A DNA stretch of 54,391 nt from Egibacteraceae bacterium. Lineage in GTDB: Bacteria > Actinomycetota > Nitriliruptoria > Euzebyales > Egibacteraceae. Positions 7,472 to 14,173 of the stretch are shown here, one piece after another (the stretch's first letter is position 1; every line of letters starts with the position of its first letter). The stretch spans positions 1 to 54,391 of the forward strand of contig DATLGH010000068.1 in NCBI GenBank assembly GCA_035540635.1. Reading direction: 5' to 3'. The notes beneath the pieces are model-generated. The model was not told where the DNA came from. It made no database searches and worked only from the letters and a program-made list of their open reading frames with translations. A program made the translations under genes and the position numbers.

Positions 7472-7882
7472 TCACGCGGCCTCGACGGGCAGGTTGGCGA
7501 GCTTCACCGTCCCGTGCGCGACGAGGCGCTCGTCGGCGTCGGTCACGAGGACCTGCCACAGCTGCAGGCGCCGGCCCCGCTGCAGCGGGGTCGCGACCGC
7601 GGTGAGCTCACCGGCCCGCACGGCGTGGAGGAAGTCGGTGTGGTTGGCGACCCCCACCGCGACGGCGCGCCCGTCGAGCCACAGGTTCGCCCCGATGCTC
7701 GCGGTGTGCTCGACCAGCGTGGCGTACACCCCGCCGTGCACGACCCCTCCGGGCTGGAAGAGGTGCTCCCCGACGGTCAGGCGCGATGCCGCCCGGTCGG
7801 CGGACCCCTCCGCCATCTCGATGCCGATGAGCTTGTCGAAGGGGCTGTCGAACCGCGCCCGTTGCTCGGCGGTCATCTCCAC
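7472..7882 (-). CDS. PaaI-type hotdog-fold thioesterase
   Basis: A 136-residue single hotdog domain. The HGGVYATLVEHTASIGANLW stretch is the signature helix region of PaaI/YdiI acyl-CoA thioesterases: HGG followed by a conserved acidic residue two turns later (E at 88 here). The VGVANHTDFLHAVRAGELTAVATPLQRGRRLQLWQV strand region fits the second half of the fold. It should hydrolyse aromatic or medium-chain acyl-CoA in the cytoplasm; the substrate is unknown. The start is GTG at 7882, with an alternative ATG at 7876. It converges on the PAC2 gene and is divergent from the thioredoxin gene, 63 bases away. Confidence 0.85.
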   Translation of the reverse strand: MEMTAEQRARFDSPFDKLIGIEMAEGSADRAASRLTVGEHLFQPGGVVHGGVYATLVEHTASIGANLWLDGRAVAVGVANHTDFLHAVRAGELTAVATPLQRGRRLQLWQVLVTDADERLVAHGTVKLANLPVEAA

Positions 7883-7932
7883 TGATGGGGTCCTTTTGTT
7901 CGGGCCGGGTGCAGCCTATGCGCCGGGGAACG

Positions 7933-7938
7933 TAGCCT
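7933..7938 (+). promoter_or_regulatory. TAGCCT -10 box before the thioredoxin gene
   Basis: TAGCCT lies 7 bases upstream of the ATG at 7946 and would yield a nearly leaderless transcript. It matches the element in front of the PAC2 gene. No convincing -35 box or ribosome binding site is visible. Confidence 0.4.
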
Positions 7939-7945
7939 GGCGGGC

Positions 7946-8773
7946 ATGAGCGACACCACTGTGACGCGTGACGTGACCGAGGCCGGCTTCGCCGCCGAGG
8001 TGCTCGAGACGAGCCGCTCGCGCGGCGTCGTCGTGGACTTCTGGGCGCCCTGGTGCGGGCCGTGCCACCAGTTGGCCCCGGTCCTCGAGCGGGTGGCCGC
8101 GCGCTATACGGGTGACGTCGACCTCGTGAAGGTGAACGTCGACGAGGCCCCCGACCTCGCCCGCCGCTACCGCGTCCAGGGCATCCCGTCGGTGAAGGCG
8201 TTCCGGGACGGAGGGGTCGTCGCCGAGCTCACGGGTGTGCAGCCGGAGGCGGTCATCGAGCGCCTATTCGCGGGTGTGGCGCCGACGGCGGCGGACCGGC
8301 TCGTCGCCCAGGCCGGGCGCGCGTCCGGCGAGGAGCGGGAGCGGCTGCTGCGCGCGGCCCTCGACGAGGATCCCGGGCACGTCGCCGCGGTCACCGCGCT
8401 TGCCCGCCTGCTCGCCGACCGGGGCGAGCGGGAGAAGGCGCACGCGTTGCTCGACCGGGTCCCGGAGACCAGCGACGTCGCGCGCCTACGCGCCGAGCTG
8501 AGCGTCGCGGGTGCTGCCCGCGACACCGACACGCTCGACCGGCTGCGCGCGGCCGCGCAGAGCGGAGACGCCGGGGCAACGCTCGAGCTCGGGCGTGCGC
8601 TCGCGGCCGCCGGGGCGTACGAGGAAGCCATCGATGCGCTGCTCGCCGCGGTTCGCGCGCACGCCACGCGGGACGCGGCACGGGTCGCCCTCCTCGAGGT
8701 TTTCAACCTGCTCGGCGAGGACCACGAGCTCGTCGGGCGGTCGCGGCCGAAGCTCGCGTCCGCGTTGTTCTGA
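7946..8773 (+). CDS. Thioredoxin-domain protein with TPR-like C-terminus (YbbN/CnoX type)
   Basis: Residues 1-110 are a complete thioredoxin fold with active site W36-C37-G38-P39-C40 and the cis-proline at GIP81. Residues about 120-275 form helical tetratricopeptide-like repeats (for example ERLLRAALDEDPGHVAAVTALARLLADRGE). This layout is that of YbbN/CnoX, a co-chaperone with redox or holdase activity that hands clients to GroEL. Unlike E. coli CnoX, whose active site is SXXC, this one keeps both cysteines and so could be a true oxidoreductase. It is followed 77 bases later by the proteasome activator gene, which supports a protein-quality-control role. Confidence 0.88.
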   Translation: MSDTTVTRDVTEAGFAAEVLETSRSRGVVVDFWAPWCGPCHQLAPVLERVAARYTGDVDLVKVNVDEAPDLARRYRVQGIPSVKAFRDGGVVAELTGVQPEAVIERLFAGVAPTAADRLVAQAGRASGEERERLLRAALDEDPGHVAAVTALARLLADRGEREKAHALLDRVPETSDVARLRAELSVAGAARDTDTLDRLRAAAQSGDAGATLELGRALAAAGAYEEAIDALLAAVRAHATRDAARVALLEVFNLLGEDHELVGRSRPKLASALF

Positions 8774-8850
8774 GTGGCCCGAGAGGGATGCCGCGGGTAG
8801 GGCGGGCTAGCATGCGTTGCGGCATCCGCGCCATGGGTAGGGAGTGAGTC

Positions 8851-9360
8851 ATGAGCGAGATCAACGACACGGAAGCCCCCCTTGTGTCGGAGGACGTCGA
8901 GGTGGTGACCGAGGACTCCGAACCCCAGCGGGTGGTCAACGAACCGGGCAAGCTCATGCGCATCGGCCTCATGCTCCGGGAGATGCAGGAGGAGGTTCGG
9001 CGCGCCGATCCCGACGAGGCGGGGCGTGACCGGTTGCGCATCGTGCACAGCCGTGCCGTCCAGGAGCTCTGCCAGACGCTGAGCCCCGAGCTGCAGGAGG
9101 AGCTCTCGCAGCTGACCCTGCCGTTCACCGAGGAGGAGCCCCCGACCGGCTCGGAGATCCGCATCGCGCAGGCCCAGCTCATCGGGTGGCTGGAGGGGCT
9201 CTTCCAGGGCATCCAGGCGGCGATCTTCAGCCAGCAGATGGAGGCGCGGCAGCAGCTCGAGCAGATGCGCCAGCGTGGGCTGCCGCCCGGCATGCGCCCC
9301 CCCGACGGGCGGCCGGGGCCGTCCGAGCCGGGGCAGCGCGGGATGGGACAGTACCTCTGA
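8851..9360 (+). CDS. bpa: Bacterial proteasome activator Bpa
   Basis: This 169-residue protein matches the Bpa (PafE, Rv3780) family along its length. The core KLMRIGLMLREMQEEVRRA is followed by the LSPELQEELSQLTLPF segment, then IRIAQAQLIGWLEGLFQGIQAAIFSQQMEARQQLEQMRQ, which is nearly invariant in the family. The last four residues are GQYL, the motif known to dock into the 20S proteasome alpha-ring and open its gate without ATP. The protein forms a dodecameric ring and delivers unfolded or specific substrates to the proteasome. The N-terminal 28 residues are acidic and variable. A weak ribosome binding site (GGGAGTGA) precedes the ATG. Proteasome genes themselves are not in this window. Confidence 0.95.
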   Translation: MSEINDTEAPLVSEDVEVVTEDSEPQRVVNEPGKLMRIGLMLREMQEEVRRADPDEAGRDRLRIVHSRAVQELCQTLSPELQEELSQLTLPFTEEEPPTGSEIRIAQAQLIGWLEGLFQGIQAAIFSQQMEARQQLEQMRQRGLPPGMRPPDGRPGPSEPGQRGMGQYL

Positions 9361-9389
9361 GGGACTGAGGGCACGCGGCGGCGGGGACG

Positions 9390-9413
9390 GCCCGCGCCCG
9401 CGCGGTCGCGGGC
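9390..9413 (+). terminator. GC-rich hairpin after bpa
   Basis: GCCCGCG (9390-9396) pairs with CGCGGGC (9407-9413) around a 10-base loop, 30 bases after the bpa stop. There is no thymine run, as is common for hairpin terminators in high-GC actinobacteria, so termination is only probable. Confidence 0.35.
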
Positions 9414-9506
9414 TCGTGCGCCCCCCGCGCGGGCCCGGTTCCCACTTTCGTCGCGAGCGGCCGGAACGCTATCGTTTGCCGGCAGGTCGGTGGCGACGGA
9501 GGTGTC

Positions 9507-9854
9507 ATGGGGCGGGCACGGGAGTTCTGGGAACAGCTCGGCGCGGCGCTCGAGAAGCAGGACACAGACGCGCTGGGTGAGCTGTACGCTCCGGAGTCGG
9601 TCTACCTCGAGCCGCAGAACCCCCCGCACGAGGGCAACCTGCTCATCCAGGCGTACCTCAACTCCTGGCTGCAGGCGCGCTCGGACGTGAGCGCGGCGAC
9701 GAAGCGCCTCCTCGAGTCGGCCGACGGCCTGACCGTCGCGGTCGAGTGGACGCTCAGCTACTCGGCGGGGGGGCGGCGGTGGAACGACCTGCCCCGAGCG
9801 AGCTGGATCGAGGTGGACGACGAGGGGATACGCTACCACCGCGATTATTACTAA
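9507..9854 (+). CDS. SnoaL/NTF2-like fold protein
   Basis: A 115-residue protein with the cone-shaped NTF2-like pattern: an N-terminal helix REFWEQLGAALEKQDTDALGELYAPESVYLEP, then antiparallel strands with DGLTVAVEWTLSYSAGGRRWNDLPRASWIEVDDEGIRYHRDYY. Such proteins are small ligand-binding enzymes or limonene-epoxide-hydrolase-like and polyketide-cyclase relatives; no catalytic assignment is possible here. A TATCGT -10-like box at 9470-9475 and an AGGTGT site lie upstream. It is monocistronic by position: hairpins on both sides separate it from bpa and from the lytic transglycosylase. Confidence 0.65.
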   Translation: MGRAREFWEQLGAALEKQDTDALGELYAPESVYLEPQNPPHEGNLLIQAYLNSWLQARSDVSAATKRLLESADGLTVAVEWTLSYSAGGRRWNDLPRASWIEVDDEGIRYHRDYY

Positions 9855-9901
9855 TGGGGCAGAACGGAACTGGGGAACTTGAGGAACACCAGCCTCAGGG
9901 G

Positions 9902-9931
9902 TTGCCTGACGCAACGCTAACTTACTAGGCT
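9902..9931 (+). promoter_or_regulatory. Putative sigma-A-type promoter for the lytic transglycosylase gene
   Basis: TTGCCT (9902-9907) and TAGGCT (9926-9931) are separated by 18 bases. This is a reasonable -35/-10 pair, and TAGNNT -10 boxes recur in this genome. Transcription would start near 9938, about 58 bases before the ATG. The same stretch can be folded as RNA hairpins, an alternative described under the findings. Confidence 0.45.
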
Positions 9932-9943
9932 GCTGTTCCGCCA

Positions 9944-9978
9944 CGCCAGCCATCGCCGTGAGGCGCCGGCTGGCGCCT
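9944..9978 (+). promoter_or_regulatory. Mutually exclusive hairpins in the 5' leader, next to the ribosome binding site
   Basis: CGCCAGCC (9944-9951) can pair with GGCTGGCG (9968-9975). Alternatively AGGCGCC (9961-9967) pairs with GGCGCCT (9972-9978) around a GGCT loop. Both use 9972-9975, so only one can form. The ribosome binding site GGAGG follows at 9984-9988. The layout could serve translational control; no ligand class is recognised. Confidence 0.4.
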
Positions 9979-9995
9979 TCCCCGGAGGTCTCCCC

Positions 9996-10811
9996 ATGGC
10001 ACCTTCCCCCTGGCATGCCCGTGTGCGGGCGGCCACGCCACTCGCCGTGGTGCTCGCCATCCTCGTTGCCGGCTCGGCCGGCTACGTCATCCGCCCGGGC
10101 GACACCTTGACCGGCATATCGCGGCAGACGGGAGTCGCGGTCGCCGACCTGCGCTCCGCCAACGGCATCACCAACCCCGACCGCATCTACGCCGGCCGCA
10201 CCCTGCTGCTCGCGGGCGGAGCCGCCAAGCCCGCAGGCGAAGGCGTCGTGCACCGGGTGGCCAAAGGCGAGACCCTGATCGGCTTGGCGGTGCGCTACCG
10301 CACCAACGCCGACGCGATCGTGCGCGCGAACGGCCTGTCGAACCCCCACGTCATCCGCACCGGTCAGCGTCTCGTGATCCCCGGCGGCGCATCCGCTGTG
10401 CCTGCGGCCGCCGCAGGGTCGCGCGACGAGGTCGGTGCCCTGCTCGACGCCACCGCGCGCCGCTACGGGATGAGCCCCCGGTTCGTGAAGGCGGTCGCGT
10501 GGCAGGAGTCCGGCTGGAACCCCCACGTCGTCTCGACGGCCAACGCCGTCGGGGTCATGCAGGTGCTGCCGTCGACCGGCCGGTTCGTGTCGGAGAACCT
10601 CGTCGGGCGGAACCTCGACCTGCACAAACCGGCCGACAACGTCGAGGCCGGCGTCGCGTTCCTGCGCCATGTCTACCGGCTCGCCGGCGGCGACGTGGAC
10701 CTCACGCTCGCCGGCTACTACCAGGGCTTGCGCTCCGTCCGGGAGAACGGCATGTACGCCGACACGAAGCGCTACATCGCCAACGTCAAGGCCCTGCGCG
10801 GGCGCTTCTGA
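9996..10811 (+). CDS. LysM-domain lytic transglycosylase (SLT)
   Basis: A 271-residue exported cell-wall enzyme. Residues 1-29 form a signal peptide (Arg-rich start, then PLAVVLAILVAGSAG). Two LysM peptidoglycan-binding domains follow at about 30-73 and 85-129. Residues 145-271 are an SLT domain, with the catalytic glutamate E171 in WQESGWNP and the structural ANAVGVMQVLPSTG block. It should cleave glycan strands of peptidoglycan to give 1,6-anhydromuramyl ends. The leader upstream has overlapping hairpins that may control expression. Its last 26 bases overlap the convergent phosphatase gene on the other strand. Confidence 0.93.
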   Translation: MAPSPWHARVRAATPLAVVLAILVAGSAGYVIRPGDTLTGISRQTGVAVADLRSANGITNPDRIYAGRTLLLAGGAAKPAGEGVVHRVAKGETLIGLAVRYRTNADAIVRANGLSNPHVIRTGQRLVIPGGASAVPAAAAGSRDEVGALLDATARRYGMSPRFVKAVAWQESGWNPHVVSTANAVGVMQVLPSTGRFVSENLVGRNLDLHKPADNVEAGVAFLRHVYRLAGGDVDLTLAGYYQGLRSVRENGMYADTKRYIANVKALRGRF

Positions 10812-11835
10812 CCCGCTCCACGACGCCCGAGGGCCGGCCCCGGGGCGGACCGACGTCCAACAGGGCGCCGGTCGCCGGGCGACGCCGGTTGATCCAGTCG
10901 CCCGGCCGGGCGCGGTGCAGCGTCGAGCCCGGGCGTGTCGGCGGTGGGCGCCGGGCAACCGCGCGGGCGGCCTCACCGACGCGGGCGCCCAGGCCGCTCG
11001 CGCCGCGCCGCTGGTAGACGACCCACCCGGCGAGTGCGATCGCCGAGAGCGCACCGGCCCCCGCGACCACCTCCGCGGGCGGCCGCGGCACGTGGGACAG
11101 CCGGCTGCGCAGCGCCACCGGTCGCGCGAAGTCGACGATCTGCCAGCCGCGCTCGGCGGCGACGGCACGCAGCTCCCGGTCGGCGTTGACCGCCACGGGG
11201 TGGCCGACGGCGGACAGCATCGGCACGTCGGTGACCGAATCGGAGTACGCGTAGCTCGCGGCGAGGTCGATGCCCCGGGCGGCGGCCTCCTCGCGCAGCG
11301 CCGTCGCCTTGTGCTCACCGAAGCAGTAGAACTCGAGCGTGCCGTCGTAGCGGCCTTCCGCGTCGATTCCCGCCGTCGTCGCAAGGACGTGGGGCACCCC
11401 GAGGTACTCCGCGAGCGGGCGCACGACCTCGATGCCGGACGACGACACGAGGTAGAGGTCCCGGCCGGCCCGGCGGTGCTCCTCGAACAGCTCGAGCGCC
11501 TCCTCGTAGATGAGCGGGTCGATGACCTCCTGGAGGGTCTCGCGCACGAGCCGCTGCAACCGCTCGGCCTCCCACCCCTTCGTGAGCTCGAGCAGCGCGA
11601 TCCGCGCGCGCTCCATGCGCTCGTCGTTGGCGCCGAGCAGCGAGTACGCGAGCTGCGCGTACGCACCCTTGATCACGACCGCCGGGGTGATCATCCGCTC
11701 CCGATAGAGCTCCCGGCCGAACGCGAGCGTGGAGGAGCGCGCGACGACGGTCTTGTCGAGGTCGAAGAAGGCGGCCTGACGCCCAGGGCGGGCGGCCGCG
11801 GACGCACCTGACGCAGCGTCCCTCGAGTCGCCCAT
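10786..11835 (-). CDS. HAD-superfamily subfamily IB hydrolase (SerB-like) with C-terminal membrane segment
   Basis: A 349-residue protein. The HAD nucleophile motif DLDKT (D25, D27) starts the domain, LYLVSSSG is motif II, and YSDSVTDVPML is the metal-binding motif III. The best matches by pattern are the HAD-IB proteins related to phosphoserine phosphatase. A hydrophobic segment (VVAGAGALSAIALAGWVVY) near residue 260 suggests a membrane anchor, with a basic, proline-rich tail after it. The ATG at 11835 is used because the upstream in-frame sequence runs into the 36-bp repeats. The same HAD gene sits next to the tad pilus cluster in M. tuberculosis (Rv3661 by Rv3660c), so the neighbourhood is conserved. 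Substrate unknown. Confidence 0.85.
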   Translation of the reverse strand: MGDSRDAASGASAAARPGRQAAFFDLDKTVVARSSTLAFGRELYRERMITPAVVIKGAYAQLAYSLLGANDERMERARIALLELTKGWEAERLQRLVRETLQEVIDPLIYEEALELFEEHRRAGRDLYLVSSSGIEVVRPLAEYLGVPHVLATTAGIDAEGRYDGTLEFYCFGEHKATALREEAAARGIDLAASYAYSDSVTDVPMLSAVGHPVAVNADRELRAVAAERGWQIVDFARPVALRSRLSHVPRPPAEVVAGAGALSAIALAGWVVYQRRGASGLGARVGEAARAVARRPPPTRPGSTLHRARPGDWINRRRPATGALLDVGPPRGRPSGVVERVRSARAGP

Positions 11836-11848
11836 CCATCGCAGCCTA

Positions 11849-11952
11849 GTCGGGGGCGCTACCGCTTCGCTACATGAGCGCCTTGTCGGGGGCGCTACCA
11901 CTTCGCTACATGAGCGCCTTGTCGGGGGCGCTACCGCTTCGCTACATGAGCG
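11849..11952. repeat. Three tandem 36-bp hairpin repeats
   Basis: Units begin at 11849, 11885 and 11921 (the third is cut after 32 bases). In the first two, GGCGCT and AGCGCC form a 6-bp stem around a 16-base loop (first and third units: ACCGCTTCGCTACATG; the second differs by one base). The third unit keeps only four pairs. The array lies between the divergent HAD gene and the tad operon. Related units with a different stem occur at 23187-23244. Confidence 0.9.
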
Positions 11953-12036
11953 GGGCTTCGGCTGTCCACAGCCGTGCCGGGCGGCCCGCGCGCACCGCCC
12001 CTAGCGTGCGCGGGACTCCAGGAAGGAGGGACCGAC

Positions 12037-12942
12037 ATGCGCCCGCTGCAGGACCTTCCGGTCAGCGTGGACCTCCGCGGGGCTCTCGCCGAGGAGGTGA
12101 CCGCCTACGTCGAGGGGGAGGCCGGCTGGCAGGTGGTGGCCGACGGCGGCCCGCCGCGGCCCGTGCTGACGCTCACCAGCCGGGCGCGGCCCGGCGAGCC
12201 GTGCGTCGTCGTCGTCGCGGGCACCCCCGGCCACGACGAGACCCGCGCGGCCCTGCTCGCCGGCGCGCTCGACGTCGTCGGCTGGCCGGCTGACCGCGCG
12301 CGGCTCCTCGACGCGCCGCTGCGCACGAGCGAGCTGCGGCCCACCGGCCGGCGTGCGCGGATCCTCCGGGTGGGCGGCGCGTCCGGCGGCTCGGGGACGT
12401 CGACGGTCGCCCTGGCGCTCGCCGGCCTGCTGGCCTGGAGCGGTCGGCGGGTCGTGGTCGTCGGCGAGGATGACCTGCTCCGCCTCGCAGGACTCGCGCC
12501 GTGGGGCGGGCCGGGCGCGGCCGACGTGGCCGTCCTGCACCCCGACGAGGCGGGGGAGGAGGTGGCCGTCCTGGCCCGGCCCGTCCCCGGAGTGCCGGGG
12601 CTGGCCGCCCTCGGTGGGCCCGGGGCCGCGGTCGCCGACGCCGCCGGTTGGCCCGCTGAGGCCGTCGTCGTCGACCTGCGCGCGCACGGGCGGGACGGCG
12701 CCGACCTGCTCGTCGCCCGTCCCGACGCGGGATTGCGGGCAGCCGCCGGTGCCCGCGCCGTCGTCGTTGTCGGCGACGGCCCGCTGGACGGGCGCGCGGT
12801 CCGCCGCGTCTTGTCCGCCCCTCCCGTGGCCTGGCTTCCGGCGTCGGCACGGGTTGCCCGCGCGGGCGTGGCAGGGCGGATCCCCTCCGCCCTGCCGGGC
12901 CGCTGGCTCGCGGGCCTGCGTGATGCGCTCGTGCGGCTGTAG
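12037..12942 (+). CDS. ssd: CpaE-like septum-site-determining / pilus-associated P-loop protein
   Basis: A 301-residue protein of the actinobacterial CpaE-homologue family (Rv3660c, Ssd). Residues 1-100 form a receiver-like domain without phosphoacceptor motifs. At about 110-120, GGASGGSGTSTVALALAGLL is a deviant Walker A of the MinD/ParA class, here lacking the usual lysine after GG. The remaining about 180 residues follow the MinD-like alpha/beta pattern with VVVDLRAHGRDGADL. In relatives it helps localise the tad secretion system and can inhibit septum formation. A good AGGAAGGAGGG site precedes the ATG at 12037. It leads the tad operon but is separated from tadA by a strong hairpin. Confidence 0.85.
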   Translation: MRPLQDLPVSVDLRGALAEEVTAYVEGEAGWQVVADGGPPRPVLTLTSRARPGEPCVVVVAGTPGHDETRAALLAGALDVVGWPADRARLLDAPLRTSELRPTGRRARILRVGGASGGSGTSTVALALAGLLAWSGRRVVVVGEDDLLRLAGLAPWGGPGAADVAVLHPDEAGEEVAVLARPVPGVPGLAALGGPGAAVADAAGWPAEAVVVDLRAHGRDGADLLVARPDAGLRAAAGARAVVVVGDGPLDGRAVRRVLSAPPVAWLPASARVARAGVAGRIPSALPGRWLAGLRDALVRL

Positions 12943-12955
12943 TCCACAGCCGCAC
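12931..12955 (+). terminator. 10-bp perfect hairpin overlapping the ssd stop codon
   Basis: GTGCGGCTGT (12931-12940) pairs perfectly with ACAGCCGCAC (12946-12955) around the 5-base loop AGTCC. The TAG stop of ssd lies at 12940-12942. No thymine run follows. It may partly terminate transcription or protect the upstream transcript end, adjusting ssd against the rest of the pilus operon. Confidence 0.5.
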
Positions 12956-13033
12956 GACAAACCCTCCGACTGACGGCAACGCGTGTGCGATGGTCGTCAC
13001 GGCAGGACAAGAACTGGCGAGGAGCGACACGAT

Positions 13034-14173
13034 ATGGAGAGGACGGTCACGGCGGCGGCGCCGCTCGAGCTGCTCCGCCGTCGCGTCGCCGACGACCCGG
13101 TCCTCGCCGCAGTCCCCGAGGGCCCGGCGCGCCGGGGGGCGGTGCGCTCCGCGGTCGCGCGGGCCGTGCGGGACGAGGGACTGCTCCTGCCGCCCGGCGC
13201 CCTGGCCACGCTCGTGCGGGAGCTCAGTGACGCCCTCGCAGGACTCGGTCCGGTCGAGTCGCTGCTCCGCGACCCGGCGGTCACCGACGTCATGATCAAC
13301 GGCCCCGACGAGGTGTGGGTCGAGCGCGCCGGCCGGCTCGCGCGCACGGCACTCACCTATCCCGACGCGCAGGCGCTGCACGCCGCGGTCCTGCGGGTGG
13401 TCGGACCGCTCGGGCTGCGCCTCGACCGGGCCCGCCCCTACGTCGACGCCCGCCTGGCCGACGGCAGCCGGCTGCACGCGCTGCTCCCGCCGCTCGCGCC
13501 GGGAGGCCCGATCGTGACCATCCGGAGGTTCGCCGCCGTCCGCCACGGCTGGGAGGACCTCGCCGCCTCCGGGGCGGTGCCCGCGCCGGCCGGCGTGCTG
13601 CTGCGCGACTGCGTCGCGCGGCGCCGCGCCGTCGTGTGCTGCGGGCGCACCGGCACCGGCAAGACGACGCTGCTCAACCTCCTGCTCGCCGAGGTCGGCG
13701 ACGACGAGCGGGTCGTCGTCATCGAGGACGCCCCGGAGCTGCGGCCCGGGTGCCCCCACGTCGTGCGTCTCGAGACCCGCCCGCCCAACGCCGAGGCGGC
13801 AGGAGAGGTCACCATCCGCGACCTCGTGCGGCAGGCGCTGCGCATGCGCCCCGACCGCATCGTGGTCGGCGAGGTCCGCGGCGTCGAGCTCGTCGACGTG
13901 CTCGCGGCGCTGGCGACGGGCCACGAGGGGTGCATGACGACCGTGCACGCCCGCGCCGCCGACGAGGCGCTCGTGCGCCTGGAGGGCATGGCCCTGCTGG
14001 CCGGCCTGCCGCTGCCCGCGGCGCGTGCGCAGCTGGGTGTCGGCCTGGACGTGTTCGCGGTGCTGTCACGCGGTCCCGGCGGGCAGCGGGGGCTCGTCGA
14101 GATCGCCGAGGTGAGGCGGCGCGGCGCGACCCTCGGGGTGCGCGAGCTCTGGCGACGGGAGACGTGGTCGTGA
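13034..14173 (+). CDS. tadA: TadA/CpaF-family secretion ATPase
   Basis: This 379-residue cytoplasmic hexameric ATPase powers assembly of Flp/tad pili. The N-terminal domain (about 1-180) carries the ...VTDVMINGPDEVWVERAG block typical of TadA. Walker A is GRTGTGKTT at 204-212, the Asp box is VVVIEDAPEL, the Walker B region is RMRPDRIVVGEVRG, and the His box is MTTVHARAADEAL. It belongs to the helicase/secretion-neighbourhood ATPase subfamily of actinobacteria. The ATG at 13034 is preceded by GAGGAG. Its stop overlaps the GTG of the next gene by four bases (GTGA), so TadA and TadBC are translationally coupled. Confidence 0.93.
   Translation: MERTVTAAAPLELLRRRVADDPVLAAVPEGPARRGAVRSAVARAVRDEGLLLPPGALATLVRELSDALAGLGPVESLLRDPAVTDVMINGPDEVWVERAGRLARTALTYPDAQALHAAVLRVVGPLGLRLDRARPYVDARLADGSRLHALLPPLAPGGPIVTIRRFAAVRHGWEDLAASGAVPAPAGVLLRDCVARRRAVVCCGRTGTGKTTLLNLLLAEVGDDERVVVIEDAPELRPGCPHVVRLETRPPNAEAAGEVTIRDLVRQALRMRPDRIVVGEVRGVELVDVLAALATGHEGCMTTVHARAADEALVRLEGMALLAGLPLPAARAQLGVGLDVFAVLSRGPGGQRGLVEIAEVRRRGATLGVRELWRRETWS

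Noticed and set aside
9865-9940. Definite ydaO-type c-di-AMP riboswitch
   Set aside because: Gene context and a GCTAAC-TAGGC-like string fit, but the second domain of the motif is missing and a good promoter lies inside the region. It is kept only as an open finding.
8703-11666. Long minus-strand frame of nearly 1000 codons
   Set aside because: It covers bpa, the SnoaL-like gene and the lytic transglycosylase on the opposite strand and is Arg/Ser-rich, which is typical of shadow frames in high-GC DNA.
11849-11952. CRISPR array
   Set aside because: The unit length of 36 bases is suggestive, but the units are directly adjacent with no unique spacers, and no cas genes are present.
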